Below are positions 30,094 through 39,066 of a stretch of 64,000 bases of DNA, in pieces. This DNA is from Shewanella marina JCM 15074 (GTDB taxonomy: Bacteria; Pseudomonadota; Gammaproteobacteria; Enterobacterales; Shewanellaceae), in the NCBI RefSeq assembly GCF_000614975.1, contig NZ_BALM01000001.1, positions 124,001 to 188,000 of the forward strand. Reading direction: 5' to 3'. A model generated the notes under the pieces. The model saw only the letters and a list, made by a program, of their open reading frames with translations. It made no database searches and was not told the DNA's origin. The position numbers were made by a program, and so were the translations under genes. The stretch's first letter is position 1; every line of letters starts with the position of its first letter.

Positions 30094-31596
30094 ATGGAAG
30101 AATCGGCCATTATTTTAATTCTTATTGTTTTACTCTTCATTGTCATGCTGTTGTTTTATTTTCGCAGCCGTATCGTTTATGGCTTTATCAATAAACTAAC
30201 CAAGCAGATGCAGTCGCAAAAACAATCAAGAAAACCCCTTAAAGTGGGCTATGTGCCGATTTTTTTTGGCCGTTTTTACCAAACATTAAATGATCTTTTA
30301 TTATATCTGCCAGTAGAGCAGGGACATGATAAGTTAACGGGTCTACTCAATCGCGAAGGTTTTAGGCATGCGGTGACTCAACATCTTAAGATAGATAGCG
30401 GCAGTTTAGTGTTAGTTGATATGTGCCGGTTTAGATTGGTGAATGATCTATTTGGTTTTCATTTTGGCGATCAATTATTACAACAATTTGCCATGCGCTT
30501 ACAGCAATTAGACTGCAAGCCACAATTACTGACCCGCATGAAGCAAGATGAATTTTTAATGTATTTCCCTAAGGGACTGACACAGTCGCAATTAGTTGAA
30601 TTACAAATGCAACTCCAACAAGCTTTTTATATTCAATCACAGCCAGTCAGTTTAAAAGTTAAATTAGGATGTGTTGATATTCATCAATTAATTACTGACG
30701 TTAGTCTTACCTTTAAACATCTTGATTGTGCTCTTAAAAAAGCGAAATTAAATCGTTCAGCATTAGCTTATTACAATGAAGATGATGAACGTCATCAAAT
30801 GCGACAATTACAGATTATTAATAAATTAGCTAAGGCATTATCGACTGATGCATTGCATATGGTTTATCAACCGAAGCTTGACGTTATTAGTGGGCGTTGT
30901 TTACAAGTAGAAGCATTAATTAGATGGCAGGATAATGAGTTGGGGTTAATATCGCCAGCGGAGTTTATTCCATTGGCGGAATATGCTGGTACGATCGATT
31001 TAGTGACATTATGGGCATTAGAGCAAGTATTTAAACAACAGCAACAATGGCAATTGCAAGGAGTTGAAGTACAGACGGCAATTAACTTTTCTAGCCAAGA
31101 TTTGAATGATATGGCATTAGTTGAGTTATTTGAACAGAAACTCGCACAATATCAACTTCCTGCTAGATTATTTGAAATTGAAATAACCGAAGGACTATTA
31201 ATCATCAATTTTGAGCAAACAATCGCAGTATTATTAGGATTAAAAGCCTTAGGGGTAAGTCTTGCAATTGATGATTTTGGCACCGGTCATTCGTCATTAT
31301 CTTATTTAAAAAAACTACCTGTCGATGAAGTCAAAATTGATCGTGAGTTTCTTGAGGATATTGATGTTGACCCTAGATCACAGCATTTATTGTTATCTAG
31401 TATTACGCTAGGCAAAGGTTTGGGAATGCGAGTGACGATTGAAGGTGTTGAGAGCCATAAGCTGCTAGAACAAGTCATAGAGATGGGCGTTGATAGCGTT
31501 CAAGGTGATGTTTATTCAAAACCACTGCTTGCCTCTGAAATTGTTAGATTATGGCCACAATTATCCTCATCGAGCTCATTAATGAAAGGTAGTTGA
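30094..31596 (+). CDS. Membrane c-di-GMP phosphodiesterase with degenerate GGDEF and intact EAL
   Basis: This 500-residue protein has one N-terminal membrane helix (about 4-24), a GGDEF-like domain (about 80-230) and an EAL domain (about 245-490). The GGDEF signature is replaced by KQDEF at 150-154, so cyclase activity is unlikely; it may bind GTP or act as a scaffold. The EAL domain keeps E273-A274-L275 (VEALIRW), the ITEGLLI helix, DDFGTGHSSLSYL and VKIDREF, so phosphodiesterase activity is plausible. It follows an HDOD gene and precedes an OsmC gene by one base. Confidence 0.85.
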   Translation: MEESAIILILIVLLFIVMLLFYFRSRIVYGFINKLTKQMQSQKQSRKPLKVGYVPIFFGRFYQTLNDLLLYLPVEQGHDKLTGLLNREGFRHAVTQHLKIDSGSLVLVDMCRFRLVNDLFGFHFGDQLLQQFAMRLQQLDCKPQLLTRMKQDEFLMYFPKGLTQSQLVELQMQLQQAFYIQSQPVSLKVKLGCVDIHQLITDVSLTFKHLDCALKKAKLNRSALAYYNEDDERHQMRQLQIINKLAKALSTDALHMVYQPKLDVISGRCLQVEALIRWQDNELGLISPAEFIPLAEYAGTIDLVTLWALEQVFKQQQQWQLQGVEVQTAINFSSQDLNDMALVELFEQKLAQYQLPARLFEIEITEGLLIINFEQTIAVLLGLKALGVSLAIDDFGTGHSSLSYLKKLPVDEVKIDREFLEDIDVDPRSQHLLLSSITLGKGLGMRVTIEGVESHKLLEQVIEMGVDSVQGDVYSKPLLASEIVRLWPQLSSSSSLMKGS

Positions 31597-31597
31597 G

Positions 31598-32023
31598 ATG
31601 GTACAAAAAGTAGTAGAAGTCATGACTCATATGACTGATGGTTGGAAAGTGACGGCGAATGTACGTGGGCATGAACTTGTTATTGATCAGCCCGGTGTTG
31701 ATGAAGCAGGTGCAAATCCCCTAGAAACATTTTTATTTTCATTAGGCGGCTGTATTTCGTCGATCGCTAGAATGGTTGCACGTGAACAGAAAATAGATCT
31801 AAAAAAATGTGACGTTAAAATTCAAGGTATATTAGATACTGCTGGTTTATTAGGGCAGGAAACTGCAGAACCTATCGGTTTTAAGCAAATCAATTTAACG
31901 ATTTCAGTTGATGTTGATTTATCAGCAGATAAGAAAAAAGCCTTTATTGATTTAGTGTGTCACCGTTGTCCAATTCACGATAATTTAATCAATGTTGCTT
32001 TAGTTAATCACTCGCTAAAGTAA
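31598..32023 (+). CDS. OsmC-family protein
   Basis: This 141-residue protein belongs to the OsmC/Ohr fold family, many of which reduce organic hydroperoxides. The peroxidatic cysteine is C52 in LGGCISSIARM and the second is C124 in CHRCPIHDN. The sequence is closer to the general OsmC-like group than to Ohr. The ATG starts one base after the stop of the EAL gene, so it is in the same transcript; a functional link to c-di-GMP is not evident. Confidence 0.85.
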   Translation: MVQKVVEVMTHMTDGWKVTANVRGHELVIDQPGVDEAGANPLETFLFSLGGCISSIARMVAREQKIDLKKCDVKIQGILDTAGLLGQETAEPIGFKQINLTISVDVDLSADKKKAFIDLVCHRCPIHDNLINVALVNHSLK

Positions 32024-32384
32024 TTTTTATATTTAAATTTATACTTAAATGACCTATTAAATAAATTTATTTATAGGTCATTATCAACTAAATATTAAAA
32101 ATATGTGGTTTATTTTATCAATATTTGAAATATATATCCTTTAATGATGAATATATTTAAATTGTTTTAAGTTTGTTCTATATGTTCATTCATAAAAATG
32201 CGCTCATCACACCACAATAATAATTAATTGTGCTTGCTGTCACGAATCTAAGGTTTTCTTGATATTAACTCAGTAGATATCGGTATATTTAGGACGCCAT
32301 AAATGGCGTGAGAATATAGACGTTGATTTGAAGCGATTTAATTAGCGTCAATTCATCTAATAATCATACTATTTGAGATAAATC
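32024..32384 (+). other. 361-base intergenic region with a terminator-like palindrome and a second inverted repeat
   Basis: AATGACCTAT at 32048-32057 pairs with ATAGGTCATT at 32073-32082 around AT-rich sequence that is itself a palindrome (AAATAAATTTATTT). It probably ends the OsmC transcript. At 32294-32309, ACGCCAT-AA-ATGGCGT forms a 7-bp dyad 75 bases before the next gene, possibly an operator or a 5' UTR hairpin. The rest is AT-rich with no gene visible. Confidence 0.55.
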
Positions 32385-33770
32385 ATGGATAACAATAATA
32401 ACGTGGTAACAGGCTTGAATCGTCGACGTTTTTTAAAAACATCAACAGGTTTAGCACTTGCGGGTGCTGGCACTGCGATGTTTCCTGGAGTGGCCCTTGC
32501 TGATGATCACGAGCATCATCTAGAGTTTCTTCGTGGTAATCATTCTGAAGAACGTTTTTGGCGAAAAGTTCGTAAAGAGTTTGTGCTAAATAAGCGCACG
32601 ACTTATATGAACGTTGGTACTACGGGATCTATTCCTGAGCATGTGTTACGTAATTATAAGCGTAACAATGAGATGATTTCTAAAAACCCTTGGGGTACAC
32701 AAACTCCAACAATCGATTTAGCTCAGCAAGTTGCATCTGGTTTTGGTGCATTTGACTATGAACTCGTGCTAACTCGAAATACCACAGATGGTATGTGTTC
32801 AATCATTCATGGTTTACAGTTTGAAGCTGGCGATGTGGTATTAACCACTAACCATGAGCACGTAGGTGCGGTTATCCCATTAAAAGGCATTGCAGAGCGT
32901 TACAATGTTGAAGTCGTTGAGTTAGCTTTACCAGTGTTTACCGGTGAAGAAGACATTTGCGAAGATGACTTTGTACGTGTTTTTGCTGATGCAGTAGCTG
33001 AATATGGTTCACGCGTTCGTTTAATTACTTTCTCTCATATTCCTTATACAACGGGTATTAAATTACCTGCTAAGCGTATATGTCATGAAGTGGCAATTCC
33101 AAACCGTATTCCTACCTTAATCGATGGTGCACATACTCCTGGTATGCTTAACCTAGACTTCCATGATATTGATTGTGATTTCTATGCTGGTTCTGGTCAT
33201 AAATGGCAGTGTGGCCCAGGTTCTACAGGTATTTTATATGTGCGTGATAACGCAAGCCGCTTAGCTGAATTCTGGAATGATCGTCCAAATCCTCTTTGGT
33301 TAGTCAACTCATCATCACCATCGAGCGATCTGCAAGCAAGAATGCAGTATGTGGGTCAAGATAACTTCCCTGCTAAGCAAGCACTCGCTGATTGCTGCCA
33401 GATGTGGGATATGATTGGTCGTCAGCGTATTGAAGAATACATTCTTGATTTAAGTGAAGAGTGTAAAGAAGAACTGGCTGAACGTTTCCCGTTTGCAAAA
33501 TTCTATGCTCCTAATATTCGTGAACTTTCAAGTGGTTTGACAACATTTAACCCATTTGATGATCAAACCGATCTTGAGCTATTAACGATTTTCCGTGATC
33601 GTCTACGTGAAGAGTATGGTTATATTGTTCGTACTACGTCATTCTATGCAAAACCTGATGACACGGTGAAGAGCCACGCTATTCGTATTTCAACGCACCT
33701 ATTCCACAATGAAGATGATGTTGAAGGCTTAGTGAAATCAATGAAGCGTTTATATCGTAATATGGTATAA
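32385..33770 (+). CDS. Tat-exported PLP-dependent aminotransferase class V-fold protein
   Basis: This 461-residue protein begins with a Tat signal (NRRRFLKTSTGLALAGAG, cleavage near VALADD) followed by an aminotransferase class V (NifS/isopenicillin N epimerase-like) domain. The PLP lysine is K273 in GSGHKWQCGPGSTG; D247 and H250 in LIDGAHTPG fit the pyridine-nitrogen and cofactor positions; the phosphate-binding region is LTRNTTDGM. The PLP fold must be loaded before export, which explains the use of Tat. The substrate is unknown: it could be a periplasmic lyase, racemase or epimerase. It stands alone between a long gap and a terminator. Confidence 0.82.
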   Translation: MDNNNNVVTGLNRRRFLKTSTGLALAGAGTAMFPGVALADDHEHHLEFLRGNHSEERFWRKVRKEFVLNKRTTYMNVGTTGSIPEHVLRNYKRNNEMISKNPWGTQTPTIDLAQQVASGFGAFDYELVLTRNTTDGMCSIIHGLQFEAGDVVLTTNHEHVGAVIPLKGIAERYNVEVVELALPVFTGEEDICEDDFVRVFADAVAEYGSRVRLITFSHIPYTTGIKLPAKRICHEVAIPNRIPTLIDGAHTPGMLNLDFHDIDCDFYAGSGHKWQCGPGSTGILYVRDNASRLAEFWNDRPNPLWLVNSSSPSSDLQARMQYVGQDNFPAKQALADCCQMWDMIGRQRIEEYILDLSEECKEELAERFPFAKFYAPNIRELSSGLTTFNPFDDQTDLELLTIFRDRLREEYGYIVRTTSFYAKPDDTVKSHAIRISTHLFHNEDDVEGLVKSMKRLYRNMV

Positions 33771-33783
33771 ATTGATTTGATAC

Positions 33784-33816
33784 AAAAAAGCCTTAACGAA
33801 AGTTAAGGCTTTTTTT
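33784..33816 (+). terminator. Intrinsic terminator after the Tat-PLP gene
   Basis: AAAAAAGCCTTAAC pairs with GTTAAGGCTTTTTTT around loop GAAA, 13 bases after the stop. It is a textbook structure with a T-run on either strand. Confidence 0.93.
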
Positions 33817-33873
33817 ATATGCATGACACTCACAAGCTCCGATTAAATCACAGCGTTAATGTGATTGGCATGA

Positions 33874-36186
33874 TTAAGCTTGTTGGCTCAATAACTGAGT
33901 AAACTCTGCTGCTGGAACCGGGCGGCTAAATAGATAACCTTGACCAAACTCACAGCCATGTTGGATTAAAAAGTCCATCTGCTGTTGGCATTCAATCCCC
34001 TCGGCAACGACCTGCAATTGCAATGATTTCGCCATGGCCAGAATCGCTTTGACAAGAGTTCTATCGGCTTCATTGCTCATCATATTATTGATAAAAGCAC
34101 GGTCAATTTTCAGTTTTGAAAATGCAAAACGTTGTAAATAACTTAATGCGGAATAACCTGTCCCGAAATCATCGATGGACAGTTCAATCCCGAGCTGTTT
34201 TAAATAAGCGAGCATATCGCGTAGGCTATTATCTTGCTCGATTAACAGACTCTCAGTGACTTCCATATCCAATTTATTTGCGGGTAAGCCTGTTGCAGCA
34301 AGCACTTCGACAATGCGTAGTTGTAATTGCTCACAATAACGGAACTGTACACTTGAGAAGTTAATCGCAATTTTGATTGGACTAATACTTTGCCAGTGAG
34401 CAGCTTGGGTACAGGCTTTATGTAGCACGATATCGCCGAGGCGGTGAATCAGGCCATTTTTTTCTGCAATGGGAATAAACTGATCCGGTGGTACAAAACC
34501 CAGTTCACTATCATTCCAGCGTAATAAGGCTTCAGCTGCCACAATTTTGCCTGATTTCAAATCCAAGATAGGTTGATAATAAACTTCAAACTGATCTTGA
34601 TTGATGGCCTGATGTAAACGCACATTAAGTTCAAGTTTACGCAATACATCATGATTCATGCTGGCATCATAAAAACTAAAGCCATTACGTCCAGCATCTT
34701 TAGCGCGATAGAGTGCTGTATCCGCTTTCTTAAGCAATTCCTCTGCACTATGACCATCTTGTGGGTAGATAGACATACCAATACTGGTTGAAACAAAAAA
34801 CTCTTGCTGCTCAGCTTCAAATGGGGTTTCAAAAATACTCAAGATCGAGTCCGCCAACATTTCGGCAGTACTTTGATTTGGTAACTCAGGGATGATAATT
34901 AAAAACTCATCGCCACCAAGTCGAGCCACAGTATCGGTTTTACGTACCGATTTAAGCAATCTTTCCCCAGTTTTTTGCAACAATGTATCACCAGCATGAT
35001 GACCAAGCGTGTCATTTATTTGTTTAAAGTTATCTAAATCAAGAAACATCACCAGAATTTGAGTGTGATTTAATTGCGATTGCGCAATGGCCTGCCTTAA
35101 TCGCTCAATACTGTAGGTGCGGTTAGATAATCCGGTGAGTTCATCATGGCTGGCTTGGTAAGCTAATTTTTGTTCCGATGCTTTGCGCTTTTGAATTTCA
35201 TCATGTAACAACTCATTTTGAGTGGTTAGTTTTAGTTGCTGCTCGGCTGAAACGGCCACTTGGGTTTGCAGAACCAAGTTGGCATTATTAACTCGCATTA
35301 AATAGAACAGCCCCAGTAATACAGGCAGTGCTAATAGGGAGATCCCCGCAATAAACCAAGTTGAAGTAAAAATATCTTGTTCAGTCACTGGTTGGAACCA
35401 GCTCACCAGTTTAAATGGCGTACCTGAGACTGATTTCTCTAGGTAGATGGCATTGCTTGGTGTTCGTATTGGCTGTCGGCCTGTTAAAGATAAATCGTGA
35501 GCCGTGCGTAGTGAATCCCACACCAAAATGTCACTGACCGGAGTGATCAATTTTAAGCAGCTTTTATTTCCTGCATGCTCTTGGGTTGATAGCTGATGAA
35601 TGAGGACATGATTATTTACCTCGGCAATCAACACCGCTACCGGTTTTTGTTGGAAGTAGATGGTATGCAGTAACTTAATGGTGGGGCCATCATGACCTGC
35701 TAGGGTGAGAATTTTAGATTGTTGATGTTCCATCTGTTTCAATGGGATTTTGGTGATATTGAAAGGTTTTGATGGATCTGTATCCGCAATAATGGTTTGC
35801 CCCATACCGACAATGGTTAGACGATTGAATATCGGTGCGTCATCAATTTGATTACTGTGTTCAAATTTGGCCAGTTTCTGTTTTAAATTATAGAGGCTTG
35901 ATCCTAATCCATATTGGATTGACATGCCTGATGCAAGGTTAGAGAAATAAGTATTCACCGCTCTATTTTTGGTGAGATTATTAATATTTTCTTGGCTAAC
36001 ATCAAAAAAGAAACTGAGGTTATCTGTGTAATTTTTTACTTTAAGATCAAGTGCATCATTATGTGATGCTTCTAATTTACTTTGCCCTAGGTTAGTGACC
36101 GCAAGAATTAAAATCAGATATCCCGTCAGTAAGATACCTGCAATGATAATGGCAGTTCGACTATTAAACCATTTCATAATATTCAT
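33874..36186 (-). CDS. Membrane GGDEF-EAL c-di-GMP enzyme with periplasmic sensor
   Basis: This 770-residue protein has a membrane helix at about 10-32, a periplasmic domain to about 275 (Cache-like in size), a second helix (about 276-297), a coiled linker, then GGDEF and EAL domains. The GGDEF motif G424-G425-D426-E427-F428 is intact and preceded by an RxxD inhibitory site (RKTD). The EAL domain has E552-A553-L554, DDFGTGYSALSYL and KIDRAFI, so both activities are possible. The start lies 3 bases after the stop of the solute-binding gene with no clear ribosome binding site, pointing to translational coupling. The periplasmic part could receive that protein as ligand. Confidence 0.87.
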   Translation of the reverse strand: MNIMKWFNSRTAIIIAGILLTGYLILILAVTNLGQSKLEASHNDALDLKVKNYTDNLSFFFDVSQENINNLTKNRAVNTYFSNLASGMSIQYGLGSSLYNLKQKLAKFEHSNQIDDAPIFNRLTIVGMGQTIIADTDPSKPFNITKIPLKQMEHQQSKILTLAGHDGPTIKLLHTIYFQQKPVAVLIAEVNNHVLIHQLSTQEHAGNKSCLKLITPVSDILVWDSLRTAHDLSLTGRQPIRTPSNAIYLEKSVSGTPFKLVSWFQPVTEQDIFTSTWFIAGISLLALPVLLGLFYLMRVNNANLVLQTQVAVSAEQQLKLTTQNELLHDEIQKRKASEQKLAYQASHDELTGLSNRTYSIERLRQAIAQSQLNHTQILVMFLDLDNFKQINDTLGHHAGDTLLQKTGERLLKSVRKTDTVARLGGDEFLIIIPELPNQSTAEMLADSILSIFETPFEAEQQEFFVSTSIGMSIYPQDGHSAEELLKKADTALYRAKDAGRNGFSFYDASMNHDVLRKLELNVRLHQAINQDQFEVYYQPILDLKSGKIVAAEALLRWNDSELGFVPPDQFIPIAEKNGLIHRLGDIVLHKACTQAAHWQSISPIKIAINFSSVQFRYCEQLQLRIVEVLAATGLPANKLDMEVTESLLIEQDNSLRDMLAYLKQLGIELSIDDFGTGYSALSYLQRFAFSKLKIDRAFINNMMSNEADRTLVKAILAMAKSLQLQVVAEGIECQQQMDFLIQHGCEFGQGYLFSRPVPAAEFTQLLSQQA

Positions 36187-36189
36187 AAG

Positions 36190-37122
36190 TTAATGTGTAA
36201 TTGGCGGTTGAGTAAAATAATCTTGGTAGTAATGGAAAATACTTGGATAGTATTTAGTTACGAGTTGATTGAAACTACCATCTTGTTTGATTTTTCTAAG
36301 ATATTCATTAAATGCTTGGCGCAAATGCGGCGAGTCTTTACGAAAGCCTACCGCCATTTGCTGATCTTCAGAAATCGGACCAATAACCTTAATTTCGTTA
36401 GACCATTTTTCTAGTGCGATAAGTGAATCGGCAACGTCTAATAATGTGGTTTGTGCTTCATTATTTAAAATGGCAGGTACCATCTCATTCAGCTGCAATT
36501 GTTTGGTTGGTAAGATGATATTAGCGCCAGTCTCATACAGATTATAAAGGTGTGGATCTAAGCAAGACTGACTCATCGCAAGGACATCTAAGCCTCGCAT
36601 TAAGCGTTTAACTTCAATAATATCTTTGACCATTGAACCGCTAGGATTAATTGGCTTGATTGGTGATTCCGCACGGGCGATTAACCAAACAGCAGAAGGG
36701 AAGTAATAATCTGAAAAGTCGACAATCTGACTGCGCCAATCAAAGACTGTGACACCATGTGCCATCACATCACCTTCAATCGGTTGAGCTGCGCCATAAA
36801 CGACTTGGTTATTTTCAAATAATGCACTTCGGCCAGTTAACTTGCCAAACACTGTACTCCAAGTGGCGGGAACAAATTGATAGCGTACGCCGATATAGCG
36901 GGCAAAGTTTTGCATTAACTCAATATCAAGACCGCTATTAATGACCTTATTACCTTCAGAGTATTGCGTCACAAAGTTTGCGTACGGTACGCCTATATGA
37001 CGTAAAACTCCTTCAGCCTGAATATCTGCTAAATCTCGAGCAAATGCCGGAATCGCGAACAATGTACATAATAAAATCAATATCGATTTTTGCACAGAGT
37101 GTAGCCGCTTGATAAAAGCCAT
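36190..37122 (-). CDS. Orphan periplasmic solute-binding protein (SBP_bac_3 type)
   Basis: This 310-residue protein has a signal peptide (KSILILLCTLFAIPAFA, then RDLADI) and a family-3 solute-binding fold: VLRHIGVPYANFV, SGLDIELMQNFARYIG, TVFDWRSQIVDFSDYYFPS and FNEYLRKIKQDGSFNQLV. No ABC permease or ATPase gene is near. Instead it is joined to a GGDEF-EAL gene 3 bases downstream. This suggests a sensory role like the NspS-MbaA pair of Vibrio, where a binding protein tells a membrane c-di-GMP enzyme about a ligand; here the binding protein is of the amino-acid type rather than PotD type. The ligand is unknown. Confidence 0.82.
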   Translation of the reverse strand: MAFIKRLHSVQKSILILLCTLFAIPAFARDLADIQAEGVLRHIGVPYANFVTQYSEGNKVINSGLDIELMQNFARYIGVRYQFVPATWSTVFGKLTGRSALFENNQVVYGAAQPIEGDVMAHGVTVFDWRSQIVDFSDYYFPSAVWLIARAESPIKPINPSGSMVKDIIEVKRLMRGLDVLAMSQSCLDPHLYNLYETGANIILPTKQLQLNEMVPAILNNEAQTTLLDVADSLIALEKWSNEIKVIGPISEDQQMAVGFRKDSPHLRQAFNEYLRKIKQDGSFNQLVTKYYPSIFHYYQDYFTQPPITH

Positions 37123-37443
37123 TAAGGTAGTCTCAGGTCAAGGTGTCATATAGATACATAGGGTTTGAAGTATACATTTGTCATGCATGCGTACAATGAG
37201 ATTGGTGTCATAATTTGATAAGTGTAACGGTATTTTAGCAAAAGCGATTAAAAGCTAGACAAAATAGAAGCGTTATGAGCGTCACAAATTCGACTGATGA
37301 TAACGATAAATATATGCGGTAGATCTAATTATGACATTGAACTTGTCATCATGTCCCCACGCGAGTTTTTACTTGGTTAGCATAATTCACTAAAAAAGGC
37401 AGCTATTTGCTGCCTTTTAATATTACTCACATATCAATGTCGA
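37123..37443. other. Intergenic region, with the antiporter terminator at 37394-37418
   Basis: No gene is visible. AAAAGGCAGC pairs with GCTGCCTTTT around TATTT at 37394-37418, a terminator for the minus-strand antiporter gene. The part near 37123-37260 should hold the promoter of the solute-binding gene. Confidence 0.75.
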
Positions 37444-38736
37444 TTATTTAGATTGTTGCGCTGTTTCTGCTTCTATTCTTTTCGCTTTCTCAATCATTGG
37501 GGTAATGGTTGAGCCTTGGATAAGAATAGAGAACACCACTACTGAGTAGGTCATTACCAGTAATATTTCGCGTACATCAATATTCTTTTCAGGAATAATC
37601 ATCACACCTGCGGGCACAGATAATGCCATCGCAATGGCTAATGCGCCGCGTAATCCGCCCCAAGTTAGAATTTTGATCGACATTGGGTTGTAACGACGGA
37701 AACGGTTAAAGCCAATGTAAGAGACAAATACGCTAGCGTAACGGCCTGCTAATACCAGTGGAATGGCAATTGCCATTAAAATCCAGTCTTCAGCGTGGAA
37801 GCTAAAGGTCAGCATCACTAACCCGATAAGCAGGAATAAAATACCATTTAAGAATTCATCGACGAGCTCCCAAAAATGGCTAATGTTCTGCTCACTCTCT
37901 TTGCTAAAGCCTTTTTGACGAGTCCAGTTACCAATCATGATACCGACAACCACCATTGCAAGTGGGCCTGATACATGTAATACCTCAGCAAGGGCATAAC
38001 CTGCAGATGGAATTAATAGTGTGAGTAACTGCTCCATTGATTGATCTTTAGAGGCGCAAATTAAGTAATGGAAAACCACACCTAATATTGCACCATAAAC
38101 GATGCCACCAATCGCTTCTTGCAAGAATAAGGTGGTCACACTCATGACGGTGGGAGTCTCTGTACCAAAGGCAATGGTAAAAATGGTCACGAAGATAACC
38201 AGACCAAAACCATCGTTAAACAGTGATTCACCCTCAATTTGAGTGGAGATGCGTTGTGGTGCGTGTAGCTTTTTAACAATAGCGAGTACAGCAATCGGAT
38301 CGGTTGGTGAAATAAGCGCACCGAATAATAAGCAATAAATCAGATCCAATTTTAAATGGATAAGGTCACAAATAAAGTAGAAAGCAAAACCGATAAAGAA
38401 GGTTGAAAATAGGGTCGCAAATAATGCTAATACAGTAATTTCCCACTTCTGATCTTTCATATGTGGCAGCTTGATGCCTAAACCACCTGCAAATAACAAG
38501 AACCCTAATATGCCTTGCAGTAAGAAGCTCTGGAAGTCGATCTCGTTGATGACTTTAATGGTTTCAGCTTCAAATGCGAGTAAACCATTATGACCAGCAA
38601 TAGCCACAACCAGTGAAACAATTAACGCACCAGCAGTAATTGCGATAGTAGTTTGCATCTTGATGAATTTGCTATTGATAAAACCGATAAAAACAGCAGC
38701 AGCGGCAAGAAAACAAATAATATTGTAGACTGACAT
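37444..38736 (-). CDS. Cation:proton antiporter, CPA1 (NhaP-like) family
   Basis: This 430-residue polytopic protein is a monovalent cation/H+ antiporter of the CPA1 family. About 12 hydrophobic helices are visible. The ion-binding motif is ISPTDPIAVLAIVKK and the second conserved motif is IEGESLFNDGFGL; WGGLRGALAIAMALS carries the conserved arginine of the family. It should exchange Na+ (or K+) for H+ across the inner membrane. It is a single gene with its own terminator and a good CRP-like site about 250 bases upstream. Confidence 0.9.
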   Translation of the reverse strand: MSVYNIICFLAAAAVFIGFINSKFIKMQTTIAITAGALIVSLVVAIAGHNGLLAFEAETIKVINEIDFQSFLLQGILGFLLFAGGLGIKLPHMKDQKWEITVLALFATLFSTFFIGFAFYFICDLIHLKLDLIYCLLFGALISPTDPIAVLAIVKKLHAPQRISTQIEGESLFNDGFGLVIFVTIFTIAFGTETPTVMSVTTLFLQEAIGGIVYGAILGVVFHYLICASKDQSMEQLLTLLIPSAGYALAEVLHVSGPLAMVVVGIMIGNWTRQKGFSKESEQNISHFWELVDEFLNGILFLLIGLVMLTFSFHAEDWILMAIAIPLVLAGRYASVFVSYIGFNRFRRYNPMSIKILTWGGLRGALAIAMALSVPAGVMIIPEKNIDVREILLVMTYSVVVFSILIQGSTITPMIEKAKRIEAETAQQSK

Positions 38737-38910
38737 GCGTCAACCTCATGTTAAGTGGATAGGTGATTTATCCCTATTATTCTGAATTATGGTTTCAGAA
38801 TAATCGGGACAGATAGATACCTAAACTATTTGAAGTTGCTACTTTTAGAAGCACTTAAGTCAGTTTAATGTTAAGTGCATTTATGCAGGAATGACATTCC
38901 TTTATAAATA

Positions 38911-38939
38911 GGTGCAATTTCAAGTGATTTGGGTATAAC
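38911..38939. repeat. Dispersed short repeat, copy 1
   Basis: GTGCAATTTCAAGTGATTTG followed by GGTATAAC resembles, on the opposite strand, the copy at 62263-62286 (TATACCCAAACTACTCGAGT). The shared pattern is TATACCCAA-N-ACT-TGAAGTTG-like. Similar words recur between genes in Shewanella and Vibrio, from memory. Confidence 0.45.
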
Positions 38940-38963
38940 AGTTCAAACTGTATCTTTTATAGA

Positions 38964-38996
38964 ATAGTTCACAGTTTGGCTGATGATGTGAACTAT
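38964..38996. repeat. Perfect 10-bp inverted repeat after the NYN gene
   Basis: ATAGTTCACA at 38964-38973 and TGTGAACTAT at 38987-38996 pair perfectly around a 13-nt loop. It lies downstream of the minus-strand NYN gene and may end its transcript. Its right arm overlaps a CRP-like site. Confidence 0.55.
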
Positions 38997-39002
38997 ATCA
39001 CT
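38987..39002. promoter_or_regulatory. CRP-like site upstream of the antiporter gene
   Basis: TGTGA-ACTATA-TCACT matches the CRP consensus TGTGA-N6-TCACA at 9 of 10 core positions. It is about 250 bp before the antiporter start, rather far, so its target is uncertain. Confidence 0.5.
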
Positions 39003-39066
39003 TTCGTTATTAACTTGAGGTTGTTAGGTGCTTAGTTAAATAAAATTTAATCCAACTTGGCGATAT

